From: Atopomonas hussainii
GTDB taxonomy: Bacteria; Pseudomonadota; Gammaproteobacteria; Pseudomonadales; Pseudomonadaceae
Assembly: GCF_900109735.1 (NCBI RefSeq)
Contig: NZ_FOAS01000004.1
Coordinates: forward strand, 124,001-188,000
DNA: 64,000 bases
Direction: 5' to 3'
The notes beneath the pieces were generated by a model. It did no database searches. It worked only from the letters and a program-made list of their open reading frames with translations, and was not told where the DNA came from. The position numbers and the translations under genes are program-made. The stretch's first letter is position 1. Every line of letters starts with the position of its first letter. Below, one piece after another: positions 36,679-45,768 of this stretch.

Positions 36679-39132
36679 TTAGCCCTTGGCGTCAGCCTCT
36701 TCGCTGCCCTCAGCGCCTTCCGCGCCTTCGGCCTCTTCACGCTCATCTTCGCTGAGCTGGGCAATATCGTGCAGGCGCTCGACCACGCGAGCATTCACCG
36801 AGCCTTCGGCAAACTGGCCATCGTCGGCCAAGGCGCCGGCGTCTTCGCCGAGCAACAGGCCGAGCGCTTCATCCACTTGGCGCACCGCGTAAATGTGGAA
36901 GCGCCCAGCTTTCACCGCATCGATCACGCGCTGCTCAAGAATCAAGCTCGGCACGTTGGAGCGCGGGATAATCACCCCTTGCTCGCCGGTTAAACCGCGC
37001 GCTTCACAGAGACGGAAGAAGCCTTCAATCTTCTCGTTCACCCCGCCTACGGCCTGCACTTCACCAAACTGGTTGATCGAGCCGGTGATGGCGAAGCACT
37101 GTTTGAGCGGCGTGCGCGACAAGGCCGAGATCAGCGCACAGACCTCACCCAACGAGGCACTGTCGCCATCCACATAGCCGTAGGATTGCTCCAGCGCGAT
37201 GCTGGCGGAGATTTCCAGCGGGAATTGCTGCGCGTAACGGCTGCCCAGATAGCCGGTCAGAATCATCACGCCCTTGGAGTGAATCGGCTGGCCAAGGTTG
37301 ACCTCGCGCTCAATATCCACAATGCCGTTGCCGCCGGGGTACACCGTGGCGGAAATCCGCGCGGGCACACCAAACGCCGAGTCGCCGACTTCCAGCACTG
37401 TCAGGCCGTTGCACTTGCCCACCGCAGCGCCTTCGGTGTCGATCAGGATCACGCCGTCGAGCATGTCATCGAGAATCCGCGCCGAGACACGCCCGGTACG
37501 GGTGGCTTTGGCTTTGAGCGCCCGCTCGATGTGCTGCACATCGGTGTATGGATCGCCGGCCAAATTGCGCAAGAAATCGGCTTCGCTAACCAACTGGAAT
37601 ACATCGGCAATCCGTGCCGACAAGCGCCTTTGATGCTCGGCCAGACGCGCGCTGTAGATCACCAAACGCTGCACGGCGGCGCGGGTGAGCGGCGCCAAGC
37701 CTTCTTCGCTGCAACGGGTTTTCAGCAGCTGGGCGAAGCTTTCTAGGCTCTCGCCGGTGCACGGCAGGTCTTCGTCGAAGTCGACCAGCACGCGGAACAT
37801 TTCCTGAAAGTCCGGATCGAGGTCTTGCAGGGTGTAATACACATGCCGCGAGCCAATCAGAATCACCTTGATATGCAGCGGAATCACCTGCGGCGACAGG
37901 CTCACCGCCGCCAAACGGCCCAGTTCGGCCAAAGGCGATTCCATTTTCAGCGTGCGCGAATGCAGCGAGCGTTTGAGGGCTTCCCAAACAAACGGCTCGG
38001 CGAGCATTTTTTCTGCCTCAAGCACCAGATAGCCGCCGTTGGCGCGGTGTAGCGCGCCGGGGCGAATCTGCCGGTAGCTGGTGGACAGCACGCCTTGGTC
38101 AGACACGTATTCCACGCGACCAAACAGGTTGTCGTAGGACGGGTGCGCCTCGAACACCACCGGCGCGCCGGCTTGCTCCCCGTGGCCGACCACTAAACTG
38201 GGTGCATACAGCTCGGTGAGCAGCTGTTTTTTGTACGCATCTGGGCGACTTTCCAGCGGGCGTTCTTCCACCAGCAGATCAATCACCACCTTCTGCAAAT
38301 TGGCCTGCATGGCCTCTAAGTAAGCCAACACGCAGGCTTGCTCGGCGTACTGCTCGCGCAGCGGGTCGAGCAAAGGCTGCAGCGCTTCGGTGATCACTTC
38401 TTCATTGAGCTGACGCAGCTGGTTGCTGTTTTCACGCTTCCACTGCGGCAGGTTCGACAGCTCCGCGCTTAAATAATCCTCCAGCGCGCTGATGTCTTCG
38501 TGAAAGCGCTCGCGCACGGCTTCAGGCAGCTGGGCGAACTCGGTTTCATCCAACGCCTTGCCGTCTTGCATCGGCGTAAACGCCACGTTGTTGGCATCGC
38601 GATACAGCGCGACGTTTTTCTCCAGTGCCTTGCGCTCGACCTTATCCAGCGCGCGGTCGTATTGCTGGTTGAAGATGCGCTCGATGGCGGCTTTACGCTG
38701 CTGAAACGCCGGGGTTTCGAACACCGCCGGGAAGGTCGCCAACAGGTTATCCAGCAGCTGATCAATCACCGCAATCAACTGGCACGCCGTGCCCGAGGGC
38801 AGCTCCAGCACTTTGGGCTCGCGCGGCTCGTCGAAGTGATTCACATAGCAATAGTCACTCGGCGTGGCTTGACGCTTGGCCTCCGCCTTGAGGTAACGCT
38901 GCACATAGGAGAAACGCCCGGTGCCCGACTCACCCATCACAAACACGTTGTAGCCGCTACGCGGCATGGCCACACCGAACTGCAACGCTTCGACAGCGCG
39001 TTCCTGGCCGAGTACGCCGCGAAACGGCTCTAGCTCGTCGGTGTGGTTAAAGTTGAGCGCCTGCTCGTCCAGCTGGATGCTCAGTTCATGAAGGCCCAAG
39101 GCCAAAGGGGAAGCCGTTTTCTTTGCCGGCAT
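36679..39132 (-). CDS. Lon-family (LonB-like) AAA+ ATP-dependent protease
   Basis: An 817-residue cytoplasmic protein. The AAA+ part starts near residue 60, with a P-loop GESGTGRFS in which Arg73 replaces the usual Lys. A long coiled-coil-rich region follows (about 150-330), and a Walker B-like DFDEDLP lies further on. The C-terminal S16 protease domain has the catalytic dyad Ser658 (DGDSASLGE) and Lys701 (GGVNEKIEGF). It ends in an acidic Glu/Ala/Gly-rich tail. It belongs to the group of Lon-related proteases of unknown substrate found beside dksA-like genes in Pseudomonas. Confidence 0.9.
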   Translation of the reverse strand: MPAKKTASPLALGLHELSIQLDEQALNFNHTDELEPFRGVLGQERAVEALQFGVAMPRSGYNVFVMGESGTGRFSYVQRYLKAEAKRQATPSDYCYVNHFDEPREPKVLELPSGTACQLIAVIDQLLDNLLATFPAVFETPAFQQRKAAIERIFNQQYDRALDKVERKALEKNVALYRDANNVAFTPMQDGKALDETEFAQLPEAVRERFHEDISALEDYLSAELSNLPQWKRENSNQLRQLNEEVITEALQPLLDPLREQYAEQACVLAYLEAMQANLQKVVIDLLVEERPLESRPDAYKKQLLTELYAPSLVVGHGEQAGAPVVFEAHPSYDNLFGRVEYVSDQGVLSTSYRQIRPGALHRANGGYLVLEAEKMLAEPFVWEALKRSLHSRTLKMESPLAELGRLAAVSLSPQVIPLHIKVILIGSRHVYYTLQDLDPDFQEMFRVLVDFDEDLPCTGESLESFAQLLKTRCSEEGLAPLTRAAVQRLVIYSARLAEHQRRLSARIADVFQLVSEADFLRNLAGDPYTDVQHIERALKAKATRTGRVSARILDDMLDGVILIDTEGAAVGKCNGLTVLEVGDSAFGVPARISATVYPGGNGIVDIEREVNLGQPIHSKGVMILTGYLGSRYAQQFPLEISASIALEQSYGYVDGDSASLGEVCALISALSRTPLKQCFAITGSINQFGEVQAVGGVNEKIEGFFRLCEARGLTGEQGVIIPRSNVPSLILEQRVIDAVKAGRFHIYAVRQVDEALGLLLGEDAGALADDGQFAEGSVNARVVERLHDIAQLSEDEREEAEGAEGAEGSEEADAKG

Positions 39133-39254
39133 GCCTAATCCTTATCTGCGGCGGGCGCGCGCAGCGCCCGGATTGATGCAATAAAGCGGCATTGTCGCCC
39201 CAGTGCCGCAGCAACGCCAGCGTAACGCCGCGTGACGGCTGCACCGGTGCGGCA

Positions 39255-39584
39255 CTAGGCGTGCTCAGCCTTCTGCGCACAGGCAATGCACAGCTCAGCC
39301 AGCGGCATGGCCTCAAGGCGGGCGGCTTGAATGTCTTCACCGCAGGCTTTGCAGCAGCCGTATTCGCCACTGGCGAGGCGCTCTTGGGCATGCTGCACAT
39401 CGATTAGCGCTTGCTCGGTTTCCAGCAGCAAGGCGTTGAGCACTTCGTCGTTTTCCCGCTCGCTGGCTTGCTCGGCGAAATCCGCCGAACGGGTTTGGCT
39501 GAGGTCACGGCGCAGCGCCTCGCGCCGGGCACGGTACTCTGCCGCCAGGTTAGCCAACTGTTGCTCGCGATTGAGGGTAGACAT
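39255..39584 (-). CDS. DksA/TraR-family C4 zinc-finger protein
   Basis: A 109-residue protein with an N-terminal coiled coil (LANLAAEYRARREALRRDLS; EVLNALLLETEQALIDVQHA) and a C-terminal zinc finger, CCKACGEDIQ with LCIAC. It is shorter than DksA and lacks its full N-terminal helix, so it is closer to the TraR/YbiI-like group. A role at RNA polymerase is inferred. The ATG at 39584 follows AAGGAG. The Lon-type protease gene lies 122 bases downstream. Confidence 0.88.
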   Translation of the reverse strand: MSTLNREQQLANLAAEYRARREALRRDLSQTRSADFAEQASERENDEVLNALLLETEQALIDVQHAQERLASGEYGCCKACGEDIQAARLEAMPLAELCIACAQKAEHA

Positions 39585-39698
39585 GGCTGACTCCTTCGTT
39601 GCCTGTATTGAGTATTGGTCATCTACGCCAGTCTTGCTGGCTGCGCGCGTGACACGCCGCACTTGGCGTTATCCTCGCGCGCTTAAACACCCTGCGCG

Positions 39699-39712
39699 CT
39701 GACCTGCATCAG
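39699..39712. promoter_or_regulatory. Possible ANR/FNR-like site (weak)
   Basis: CTGACctgcATCAG is a palindrome close to the ANR/FNR consensus TTGAT-N4-ATCAA, 107 bases before ppa. It shares the 12-mer TGACCTGCATCA with the better site before mscL. Confidence 0.25.
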
Positions 39713-39776
39713 CCTTCCGGCGTGCATGCGACCAATGGGCCACAGCGGCGAAATAGCATCACGCGCCGATTGGCCC

Positions 39777-39782
39777 TATAAT
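39777..39782 (+). promoter_or_regulatory. Perfect -10 hexamer upstream of ppa
   Basis: TATAAT 37 bases before the ppa ATG. No good -35 hexamer is seen at 16-18 bases, so this is a partial promoter call. Confidence 0.4.
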
Positions 39783-39818
39783 CCGGCGCACTTTTTGACC
39801 TGCGTTGAAGGTAGAACC

Positions 39819-40346
39819 ATGAGCTACAGCAAGATCCCGGCCGGCAAGGACCTGCCCAACGACATCTACGTTGCCATCGAAATTCCGGCCAACCATGCGC
39901 CGATCAAGTACGAAATTGATCACGACATGGACACCCTGATGGTCGACCGTTTCATGGCCACCCCCATGTTCTACCCGGCCAACTACGGCTTTATTCCGCA
40001 CACCCTGGCTGACGATGGCGACCCGCTGGACGTGCTGGTAGTCACCCCCTACCCGGTAGCGCCGGGCTCAGTGATTCGCTGCCGTCCGGTTGGCGTGCTG
40101 AACATGACCGACGAAGCTGGTGGCGACGCTAAGCTGGTGGCAGTGCCGCACGACAAGCTGACTCAGCTGTACAAAGACGTGCAGGAATACACCGACCTGC
40201 CGGCGCTGCTGCTGGAGCAGATCAAGCACTTCTTCGAGAACTACAAAGACCTCGAAAAAGGCAAGTGGGTTAAGGTTGAAGGCTGGGAAGGCGCCGACGC
40301 CGCCCGCGCTGCGATCACCAAGGCTGCGGCTGCCTACAAAGGCTAA
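39819..40346 (+). CDS. ppa: Inorganic pyrophosphatase (family I)
   Basis: A 175-residue enzyme hydrolysing pyrophosphate to phosphate. The family I signature [10 protein letters not shown], with its metal-binding aspartates, is at about residues 65-75. The upstream KYEIDHD and the [13 protein letters not shown] segment are standard. GAAGG precedes the ATG; the longer open frame upstream is not supported. A hairpin terminator follows. Confidence 0.96.
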   Translation: MSYSKIPAGKDLPNDIYVAIEIPANHAPIKYEIDHDMDTLMVDRFMATPMFYPANYGFIPHTLADDGDPLDVLVVTPYPVAPGSVIRCRPVGVLNMTDEAGGDAKLVAVPHDKLTQLYKDVQEYTDLPALLLEQIKHFFENYKDLEKGKWVKVEGWEGADAARAAITKAAAAYKG

Positions 40347-40364
40347 TCTGCACGCCTGACAAAC

Positions 40365-40394
40365 AAGGTCGACCCTAGCTGTCGGCCTTTTTTG
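40365..40394 (+). terminator. Terminator after ppa
   Basis: AAGGTCGAC and GTCGGCCTT form a 9-bp stem with one wobble and a 7-base loop, followed by TTTTT. Confidence 0.75.
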
Positions 40395-40408
40395 TGTCTG
40401 GAGATTTT

Positions 40409-40723
40409 ATGGATACCGTCGCCATCACCCAGCAACTGCATGCCCTGCGCGATCGCATGGACTGGCAGCGCTTTCACAACCCGAAAAACCTCGCCATGGC
40501 CGCCAGCGTCGAGATGGCCGAGCTGGTGGAGTGTTTTCAGTGGTTAAGCGATGCGCAAGCGCGCGAGCTCAATACCGAGCAGCTAGAAGCCTGCGGTGAA
40601 GAAATCGCCGATGTGGTGTTGTATTTATTGCTGCTGTGCGCCGAGCTCAAGCTGGATATGCCCAGCGTTGTCGCCGACAAGCTAGCCAAGAATGCCGCGC
40701 GCTGGCCGGAGCCGAAGCCATGA
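40409..40723 (+). CDS. MazG-like nucleotide pyrophosphohydrolase
   Basis: A 104-residue all-alpha NTP pyrophosphatase of the MazG/RS21-C6 group. The metal-binding helices are MAASVEMAELVECFQWLS (ExxE) and ACGEEIADVVLYLLLLC (ExxD), as expected. Proteins of this group clear non-canonical dNTPs; here the substrate is unknown. CTGGAG precedes the ATG at 40409. The stop overlaps the cmoM start (ATGA). Confidence 0.87.
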   Translation: MDTVAITQQLHALRDRMDWQRFHNPKNLAMAASVEMAELVECFQWLSDAQARELNTEQLEACGEEIADVVLYLLLLCAELKLDMPSVVADKLAKNAARWPEPKP

Positions 40724-41478
40724 GTGGCGACCGTTATTTCGACGAGCTATCCAGCCGCTTCGCCAGCAAGATTTACGGCAGCACCAAAGGTGCGGTGCGC
40801 TTAGCCGTGCTGCAACGCGACTTGCTTGAGGTGCTGCCGAAGCGCCCCTTGCGCGTGTTGGACATCGGCGCCGGCCAAGGGCACATCGCCCTCTGGTTAG
40901 CCCAGCAAGGCCACCAGCTGACACTGACCGAACCTTCCGCAGCCATGCTAGCCGAGGCTGAGCACGCCTTTGCTGAAGCTGGCTTAGACGCACGGTTTAT
41001 TCAATGCCCGTGGCAAGACCTCAACCAACACTTAGCCAGCGAGCGCTTTGATCTGGTGCTCTGCCATGCGGTGCTGGAGTGGTTAGCAGAGCCGCTGACT
41101 AGCCTCAGCACCCTGCACCGCTTTGTCAGTGACGATGGCTGGCTGTCGCTGGCGTTCTACAACCAAGATGCGCTGCGCTACCGCAACCTGATCAAAGGCA
41201 ACTTCCGAAAGGTCAGCAAAGAGCACTGGCGCGGCGAGCAAGGCGGCTTAACCCCACAGCAACCCATCGACCCGCGCCTGCTGGAAAGCGCGCTCACAGA
41301 GGCAAGCCTCGCAGTGCAGGCACGCAGCGGTATTCGGGTGTTTTTTGACTACATGCCCAAGCAGTTTCAAAGCCACGCGAGCCTTGAAACCTATGTCGAG
41401 CAAGAGCTTGCCCATAGCCGCCACCCGACCTTTGCTGGGCTTGGCCGTTACTTGCACTGGCTGTGTCAGCGGCAATAA
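40720..41478 (+). CDS. cmoM: tRNA 5-carboxymethoxyuridine methyltransferase CmoM (SmtA)
   Basis: A 252-residue SAM-dependent methyltransferase. The SAM-binding motif is VLDIGAGQGHIALWLAQQGH. The N-terminal YFDELSSRFASKIYGSTKGA, the LCHAVLEWLAEP motif and the C-terminal GIRVFFDYM track E. coli CmoM closely. CmoM methylates cmo5U at wobble position 34 of some tRNAs. Translation is coupled to the MazG-like gene. A terminator follows. Confidence 0.82.
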   Translation: MSGDRYFDELSSRFASKIYGSTKGAVRLAVLQRDLLEVLPKRPLRVLDIGAGQGHIALWLAQQGHQLTLTEPSAAMLAEAEHAFAEAGLDARFIQCPWQDLNQHLASERFDLVLCHAVLEWLAEPLTSLSTLHRFVSDDGWLSLAFYNQDALRYRNLIKGNFRKVSKEHWRGEQGGLTPQQPIDPRLLESALTEASLAVQARSGIRVFFDYMPKQFQSHASLETYVEQELAHSRHPTFAGLGRYLHWLCQRQ

Positions 41479-41516
41479 AAAAGCGCCGAGCTGGTTAACC
41501 AGCGCAGCGCTTTTTA
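41477..41516. terminator. Terminator between cmoM and lipA
   Basis: A stem-loop with outer arms AAAAAGCGC / GCGCTTTTT and inner arms GCTGGTT / AACCAGC, bordered by A- and T-runs. It sits between convergent genes. Confidence 0.8.
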
Positions 41517-41568
41517 GTAAGGCACCGATTAAGTCAGCGCCTTCTATCGCAGGCTAAGGAAGCACTGA

Positions 41569-42546
41569 TTACTTGATCTTGCTACCGTGCGCTTGTTGAT
41601 CGGCGTGGTACGACGAGCGCACCAAGGGGCCGGAAGCCACGTTCTTAAAGCCCATCGCCTCGCCTTTCTCGGCGAACATGGCGAAGGTATCCGGGTGCAC
41701 AAAGCGCTGCACCGGCAGGTGGCTGCGCGACGGTTGCAGGTACTGGCCTAGGGTGAGCATATCGATGTCGTGCTCGCGCATGCGCTGCATCACTTCCAGC
41801 ACTTCGTCGTCCGTTTCGCCCAAGCCCAGCATCAGGCCCGATTTGGTCGGCACGCCCGGCACACGCTGTTTGAATTTTTCCAGCAGGTCCAACGACCACT
41901 CGAAATCCGAGCCGGGGCGCGAGGCTTTGTACAGGCGCGGCACAGTTTCCAGGTTGTGGTTGAACACATCCGGCGGCTCGGTGGCGGTGATATCGAGGGC
42001 GATGTCCATACGGCCACGGTAGTCCGGCACTAAGGTTTCCAGCTGCACGCCGGGTGAGAGCTTGCGAATCTCGCGCAGGCAGTCGGCAAAGTGCTGCGCG
42101 CCGCCGTCACGCAGGTCGTCGCGATCTACCGAGGTGATCACCACGTACTTCAGGCGCAGGTCGGCAATCGCCGTGGCCAAGTTCATCGGCTCGTCGGTAT
42201 CCAGCGGCTTGGGTCGGCCATGACCCACATCGCAGAATGGACAGCGCCGGGTGCAGATGTCACCCATGATCATGAAGGTGGCGGTGCCTCCGCTGAAGCA
42301 CTCACCCAAGTTCGGGCAGCTGGCTTCTTCGCACACGCTGTGTAGCTTGTGCTGGCGCAGCAGCTTTTTGATCCGCTCGACTTCCGGCGATACCGGCATG
42401 CGCACGCGAATCCAGTCCGGCTTACGCGGCAGTTCATCGGTGGGAATAATCTTCACCGGGATACGCGCCACCTTGTCGGCGCCGCGCAGTTTAACTCCAG
42501 CTTCTACTTTAGCCGGGCGCTTGCCGGGCTCTTGGGGCGTGCTCAT
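41569..42546 (-). CDS. lipA: Lipoyl synthase
   Basis: A 325-residue radical-SAM enzyme that inserts two sulfurs into octanoyl chains. The auxiliary cluster motif is [12 protein letters not shown] and the radical-SAM motif is [11 protein letters not shown]. The C-terminal SSYHADQQA carries the conserved Ser ligand region. It overlaps lipB by four bases (ATGA), so the two are translationally coupled. Confidence 0.96.
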   Translation of the reverse strand: MSTPQEPGKRPAKVEAGVKLRGADKVARIPVKIIPTDELPRKPDWIRVRMPVSPEVERIKKLLRQHKLHSVCEEASCPNLGECFSGGTATFMIMGDICTRRCPFCDVGHGRPKPLDTDEPMNLATAIADLRLKYVVITSVDRDDLRDGGAQHFADCLREIRKLSPGVQLETLVPDYRGRMDIALDITATEPPDVFNHNLETVPRLYKASRPGSDFEWSLDLLEKFKQRVPGVPTKSGLMLGLGETDDEVLEVMQRMREHDIDMLTLGQYLQPSRSHLPVQRFVHPDTFAMFAEKGEAMGFKNVASGPLVRSSYHADQQAHGSKIK

Positions 42547-43196
42547 AGCGGTTCACTTCCTGCGCGGCGGATCTCGCTCGCGGCATAGTTCAAATGATGG
42601 GCCAGTTGCGCCGCCAATTGCTGACGCACGGTCTCCAGTGACACGGCCGGGGTTAAGGCACGCATCTGAGTCATCGCCATCCCGGCGTAACCGCAGGGGT
42701 TGATGCGTGCAAAGGGTTCTAAATCCATATCCACGTTCAGGGCTAAACCATGAAACGAGCAGCCGTGACGGATACGCAGGCCCAATGAGGCAATCTTGGC
42801 GTTATCGACATAGACGCCCGGTGCATCGGGTTTGGCCACAGCGGTGATGGCATATTCGCCTAACAGGGCGATCAAGCTGTTCTCGATCTGGCTGACCAGC
42901 TCGCGCACGCCAGTGCCGCGCCGCTTGACGTCGATCAGCAGGTAAGCCACCAACTGGCCGGGGCCGTGATACGTGACCTGCCCGCCGCGATCGACCGGCA
43001 CCACCGGAATATCACCCGGCGCTAACACATGCTCGGCTTTACCAGCTTGGCCTTGGGTGAACACGCGCGGGTGCTCCAGCAGCCAGATTTCGTCCGGCGT
43101 TTCAGCACCACGCGACTCGGTAAAGGTCTGCATGGCATGCCACGTCGGCACGTAATCAACTAAGCCGAGGTCACGAATGACCAGCGCGGTGCTCAT
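42543..43196 (-). CDS. lipB: Octanoyl-[acyl-carrier-protein]-protein octanoyltransferase
   Basis: A 217-residue enzyme that transfers octanoate from ACP to lipoyl domains. The signature [20 protein letters not shown] is present, together with the catalytic Lys ([20 protein letters not shown]) and Cys (INPCGYAG). It overlaps ybeD by one base and lipA by four. Confidence 0.96.
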   Translation of the reverse strand: MSTALVIRDLGLVDYVPTWHAMQTFTESRGAETPDEIWLLEHPRVFTQGQAGKAEHVLAPGDIPVVPVDRGGQVTYHGPGQLVAYLLIDVKRRGTGVRELVSQIENSLIALLGEYAITAVAKPDAPGVYVDNAKIASLGLRIRHGCSFHGLALNVDMDLEPFARINPCGYAGMAMTQMRALTPAVSLETVRQQLAAQLAHHLNYAASEIRRAGSEPL

Positions 43197-43471
43197 TACA
43201 GCACCATGTGTACGCGGCCCGTAGCCCGCAGGTCTTCATGCAGCTGCTTAAGTTGCGCTTCGCTGGTGGCCAACATGCGCACCTGCACGGAGACAAAGCG
43301 TCCGTTGCTGGAGGCCCGCAGGTTGACGCAGGTTTCGTCGAACGCCGGGTCGTGGCGCTGGATGATTTCGATCACCACGCTGGAGAAATCCTCGGCGGCA
43401 TCACCGATGATTTTCACCGGGTAGTCGGCGCAGGGAAATTCGATTTTTGGCGCTTGTACGTCTTCGCTCAT
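43196..43471 (-). CDS. YbeD/DUF493 family protein
   Basis: A 91-residue ACT-like small protein, [20 protein letters not shown], with [20 protein letters not shown]; this is the standard YbeD pattern. Linked to lipB in most gammaproteobacteria; function is unclear. TAATG overlap with lipB. Confidence 0.9.
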   Translation of the reverse strand: MSEDVQAPKIEFPCADYPVKIIGDAAEDFSSVVIEIIQRHDPAFDETCVNLRASSNGRFVSVQVRMLATSEAQLKQLHEDLRATGRVHMVL

Positions 43472-43495
43472 AACACCTCAGGCTTGTGGCCCGCA

Positions 43496-43524
43496 GCCGC
43501 TGCCGGCGGATAACCGGCGGCGGC
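43496..43524. terminator. GC-rich hairpin between dacC and ybeD
   Basis: GCCGCTGCCGG pairs with CCGGCGGCGGC (one wobble) around a 7-base loop. No T-run follows, so it may weaken rather than end transcription from dacC into ybeD. Confidence 0.4.
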
Positions 43525-43535
43525 CTGATTAACGA

Positions 43536-44723
43536 TTAATTGAACAGATTAAAGAAGAATAACCGCAGGCCATCCCAGATCCGACGGAAGAAACCGCCTT
43601 CCGGCACTTCTTCCAAGGCAATCAACGGCGCACTGTGCAGCACTTGATCGTCCAGTTTGACCTCAACCTGACCAATCGCCTGGCCCTGCTTGATGGGGGC
43701 AATCAGCGGGGATTGCAAGGTCATGCTGGCTTTAAGCTTCTGCAGCTGGCCACGGCCAACGGTGAGGGTCAGGTCTTCAGCCAAGCCGGCTTTAACTATG
43801 CTCTGCTCGCCCTTCCACACTTGGCTTTGCGTCAGCTCAGCACCTTTTTGGTAGAAGGTCTGGGTTTCGAAGAAACGGAAGCCGTAGGTCAGCAGCTTTT
43901 GCGTTTCGGCCGCGCGGGCTTGCTCGCTGTTAGTGCCGAACACCACGGCAATCAAGCGCATGCCGTCACGCACGGCGGAAGCCACCAAGCAATAGCCGGC
44001 CTCTTCGGTGTGCCCGGTTTTCAGGCCATCGACGGTTTTGTCGCGCCACAGCAGAAGGTTACGGTTGGGCTGTTTGATGCCGTTCCAGAAGAATTCCTTC
44101 TGCTTGTAGATCTCGTAGTGGGCCTGATCTTCGTAGATGATCGCGCGTGCCAGCTTGGCCATGTCCATCGCCGAGGAGTAATGCTCGGGGTCTGGCAGGC
44201 CGGTGGCGTTCATGAAGTGGCTGTTGCTTAAGCCCAAGCGCTCGGCGGTGCTGTTCATCATGTCAGCGAAGGCATCTTCACTGCCGGCCACGTGCTCGGC
44301 AATCGCCACGCTGGCGTCGTTGCCGGACTGAATGATGATGCCGTGCAGCAGGTCATCCACCGACACTTCTTTGCCCACTTCGATAAACATCCGCGAGCCG
44401 CCGGTACGCCAAGCTTTTTCGCTGATGCTCACTAGGTCGCTTTCTTTGATCTGCCCACGACGGATTTCCAGCGTGGCCAGATAAGCCGTCATCAGCTTGG
44501 TCAGGCTGGCCGGCGGCAGGGCTTCGTTGCCGTTGGATTCGACCAGAATGTTGCCGCTGGCGGCATCCATCAGCACATACGACTTAGCCGCTAACTGCGG
44601 CGGTGCCGGCACAATGCTCTGCGCCGGGTTAGGCGCGGGTGTCGGCATGGGGGTTTGCGCCACAGCAAAAGCACTGCTGCAAGCAAAGATCAGGGCGATA
44701 AGGCGGTTAGTTTTTTTCAGCAT
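43536..44723 (-). CDS. dacC: D-alanyl-D-alanine carboxypeptidase (PBP5/6 type)
   Basis: A 395-residue exported penicillin-binding protein. A signal peptide ends near AFAVAQ. The catalytic motifs are SLTK (ALPPASLTKLMTAYLA), SGN (IIQSGNDASVA) and KTG (DGLKTGHTEEAGYC). A C-terminal amphipathic helix (FFRRIWDGLRLFFFNLF) anchors it to the inner membrane. It trims the terminal D-Ala of pentapeptides. It stands between rlpA and ybeD. Confidence 0.93.
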   Translation of the reverse strand: MLKKTNRLIALIFACSSAFAVAQTPMPTPAPNPAQSIVPAPPQLAAKSYVLMDAASGNILVESNGNEALPPASLTKLMTAYLATLEIRRGQIKESDLVSISEKAWRTGGSRMFIEVGKEVSVDDLLHGIIIQSGNDASVAIAEHVAGSEDAFADMMNSTAERLGLSNSHFMNATGLPDPEHYSSAMDMAKLARAIIYEDQAHYEIYKQKEFFWNGIKQPNRNLLLWRDKTVDGLKTGHTEEAGYCLVASAVRDGMRLIAVVFGTNSEQARAAETQKLLTYGFRFFETQTFYQKGAELTQSQVWKGEQSIVKAGLAEDLTLTVGRGQLQKLKASMTLQSPLIAPIKQGQAIGQVEVKLDDQVLHSAPLIALEEVPEGGFFRRIWDGLRLFFFNLFN

Positions 44724-44784
44724 GACAAGCGTTCTAGTGTTGCGGTGGATTGGCGGCCCCTACCGCTAGGCCGTGCAAATTCGG

Positions 44785-45768
44785 TTACTGCTGGGTGACC
44801 ACGTGGCCGGCATCAAAATTGGCCACGCGCAGTTCATCCTGCAGGCGGACAGCTTCTTCCCGACTCGCAAGCGGGCCGATGCGTACTCGGTGCAGGGTTT
44901 GCACGCTCTGATTCAGCGGCGCGACGAGCACGTTGGTGTTCAGCTGTTGAGACAATTTGGCGCGCAGCAGTTCCGCTGCGTCCGGGTTGGCGAAGGCTCC
45001 GACTTGGAGATACAGCCCAGCGGGCGATGCAATGGGCTTTTTTTTTGCGTCGATCTCCGTGCTGGAGACAGCGCTGACCGCCATCGGCTCACTGGGTGGC
45101 GGCGCATAGGTTTCAGCCCCCTGCGCTTGCGGCGCTTTGGGCGGCAAAGCCAGCACCAACGGCGCACTCTGGCCGCGCTCGGCCCACCACTGCTGCGGGT
45201 CAATAGCCTCGACGCGCACCGGAGCAACGCCCTTCTCGGCATAACCAAGCTTCTTCGCCGCAGCGAACGACAAGTCGATCACCCGGTCGGAATAAAACGG
45301 CCCACGGTCGTTAACCCGCACGATCACGTTCTTGCCGTTCTCCAGATTGGTGACGCGCACGTAACTGGGCAGCGGCAAGGTTTTATGCGCGGCAGTCATG
45401 CCGTACAGGTCGTAGGTTTCGCCATTGGCGGTGGCTTGGCCGTGAAACTTAGTGCCATACCACGAGCCCGTGCCCTCGACGCGATAATTGCGCGAGCTGG
45501 TCAGCGGAAAATAACGCTGGCCCATCACGGTATACGGGCTGTTTTTGTACGCCCCATTATGCGGCGTGGGCACGGCATCGGGGATTTGCGACACATCGAC
45601 GTCCCACCACGGCGCGCCATCACGGTTAGGCCGGTTATAGGCTGAAACGGGCCCGCTAATAGGGCTAGCCGAGTACTCTGTCGGCGCTTGTTGTTTGCTG
45701 CCACAACTGGCCAGCAACAAGGCCGCAGAGCCCAGCAAAACAGCCTGCGATAACGGGCGTAACAGCAT
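44785..45768 (-). CDS. rlpA: Septal-ring lipoprotein RlpA (lytic transglycosylase, SPOR domain)
   Basis: A 327-residue outer-membrane lipoprotein. The lipobox is LLLASCGSK. The double-psi beta-barrel domain (TGSWYGTKFHGQATANGETY; NVIVRVNDRGPF) carries the family's catalytic Glu and Asp. A C-terminal SPOR domain (YLQVGAFANPDAAELLRAKL) binds denuded glycan. In P. aeruginosa RlpA cleaves such glycan at the septum. Its start overlaps the mltB stop by one base. Confidence 0.94.
   Translation of the reverse strand: MLLRPLSQAVLLGSAALLLASCGSKQQAPTEYSASPISGPVSAYNRPNRDGAPWWDVDVSQIPDAVPTPHNGAYKNSPYTVMGQRYFPLTSSRNYRVEGTGSWYGTKFHGQATANGETYDLYGMTAAHKTLPLPSYVRVTNLENGKNVIVRVNDRGPFYSDRVIDLSFAAAKKLGYAEKGVAPVRVEAIDPQQWWAERGQSAPLVLALPPKAPQAQGAETYAPPPSEPMAVSAVSSTEIDAKKKPIASPAGLYLQVGAFANPDAAELLRAKLSQQLNTNVLVAPLNQSVQTLHRVRIGPLASREEAVRLQDELRVANFDAGHVVTQQ

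Noticed and set aside
36214-36993. A 259-codon plus-strand open frame from the non-coding gap into lonP
   Set aside because: Its second half is exactly antisense to the conserved 3' end of the Lon-type protease gene, it has no ribosome-binding site, and its translation is low-complexity with no recognisable domain.
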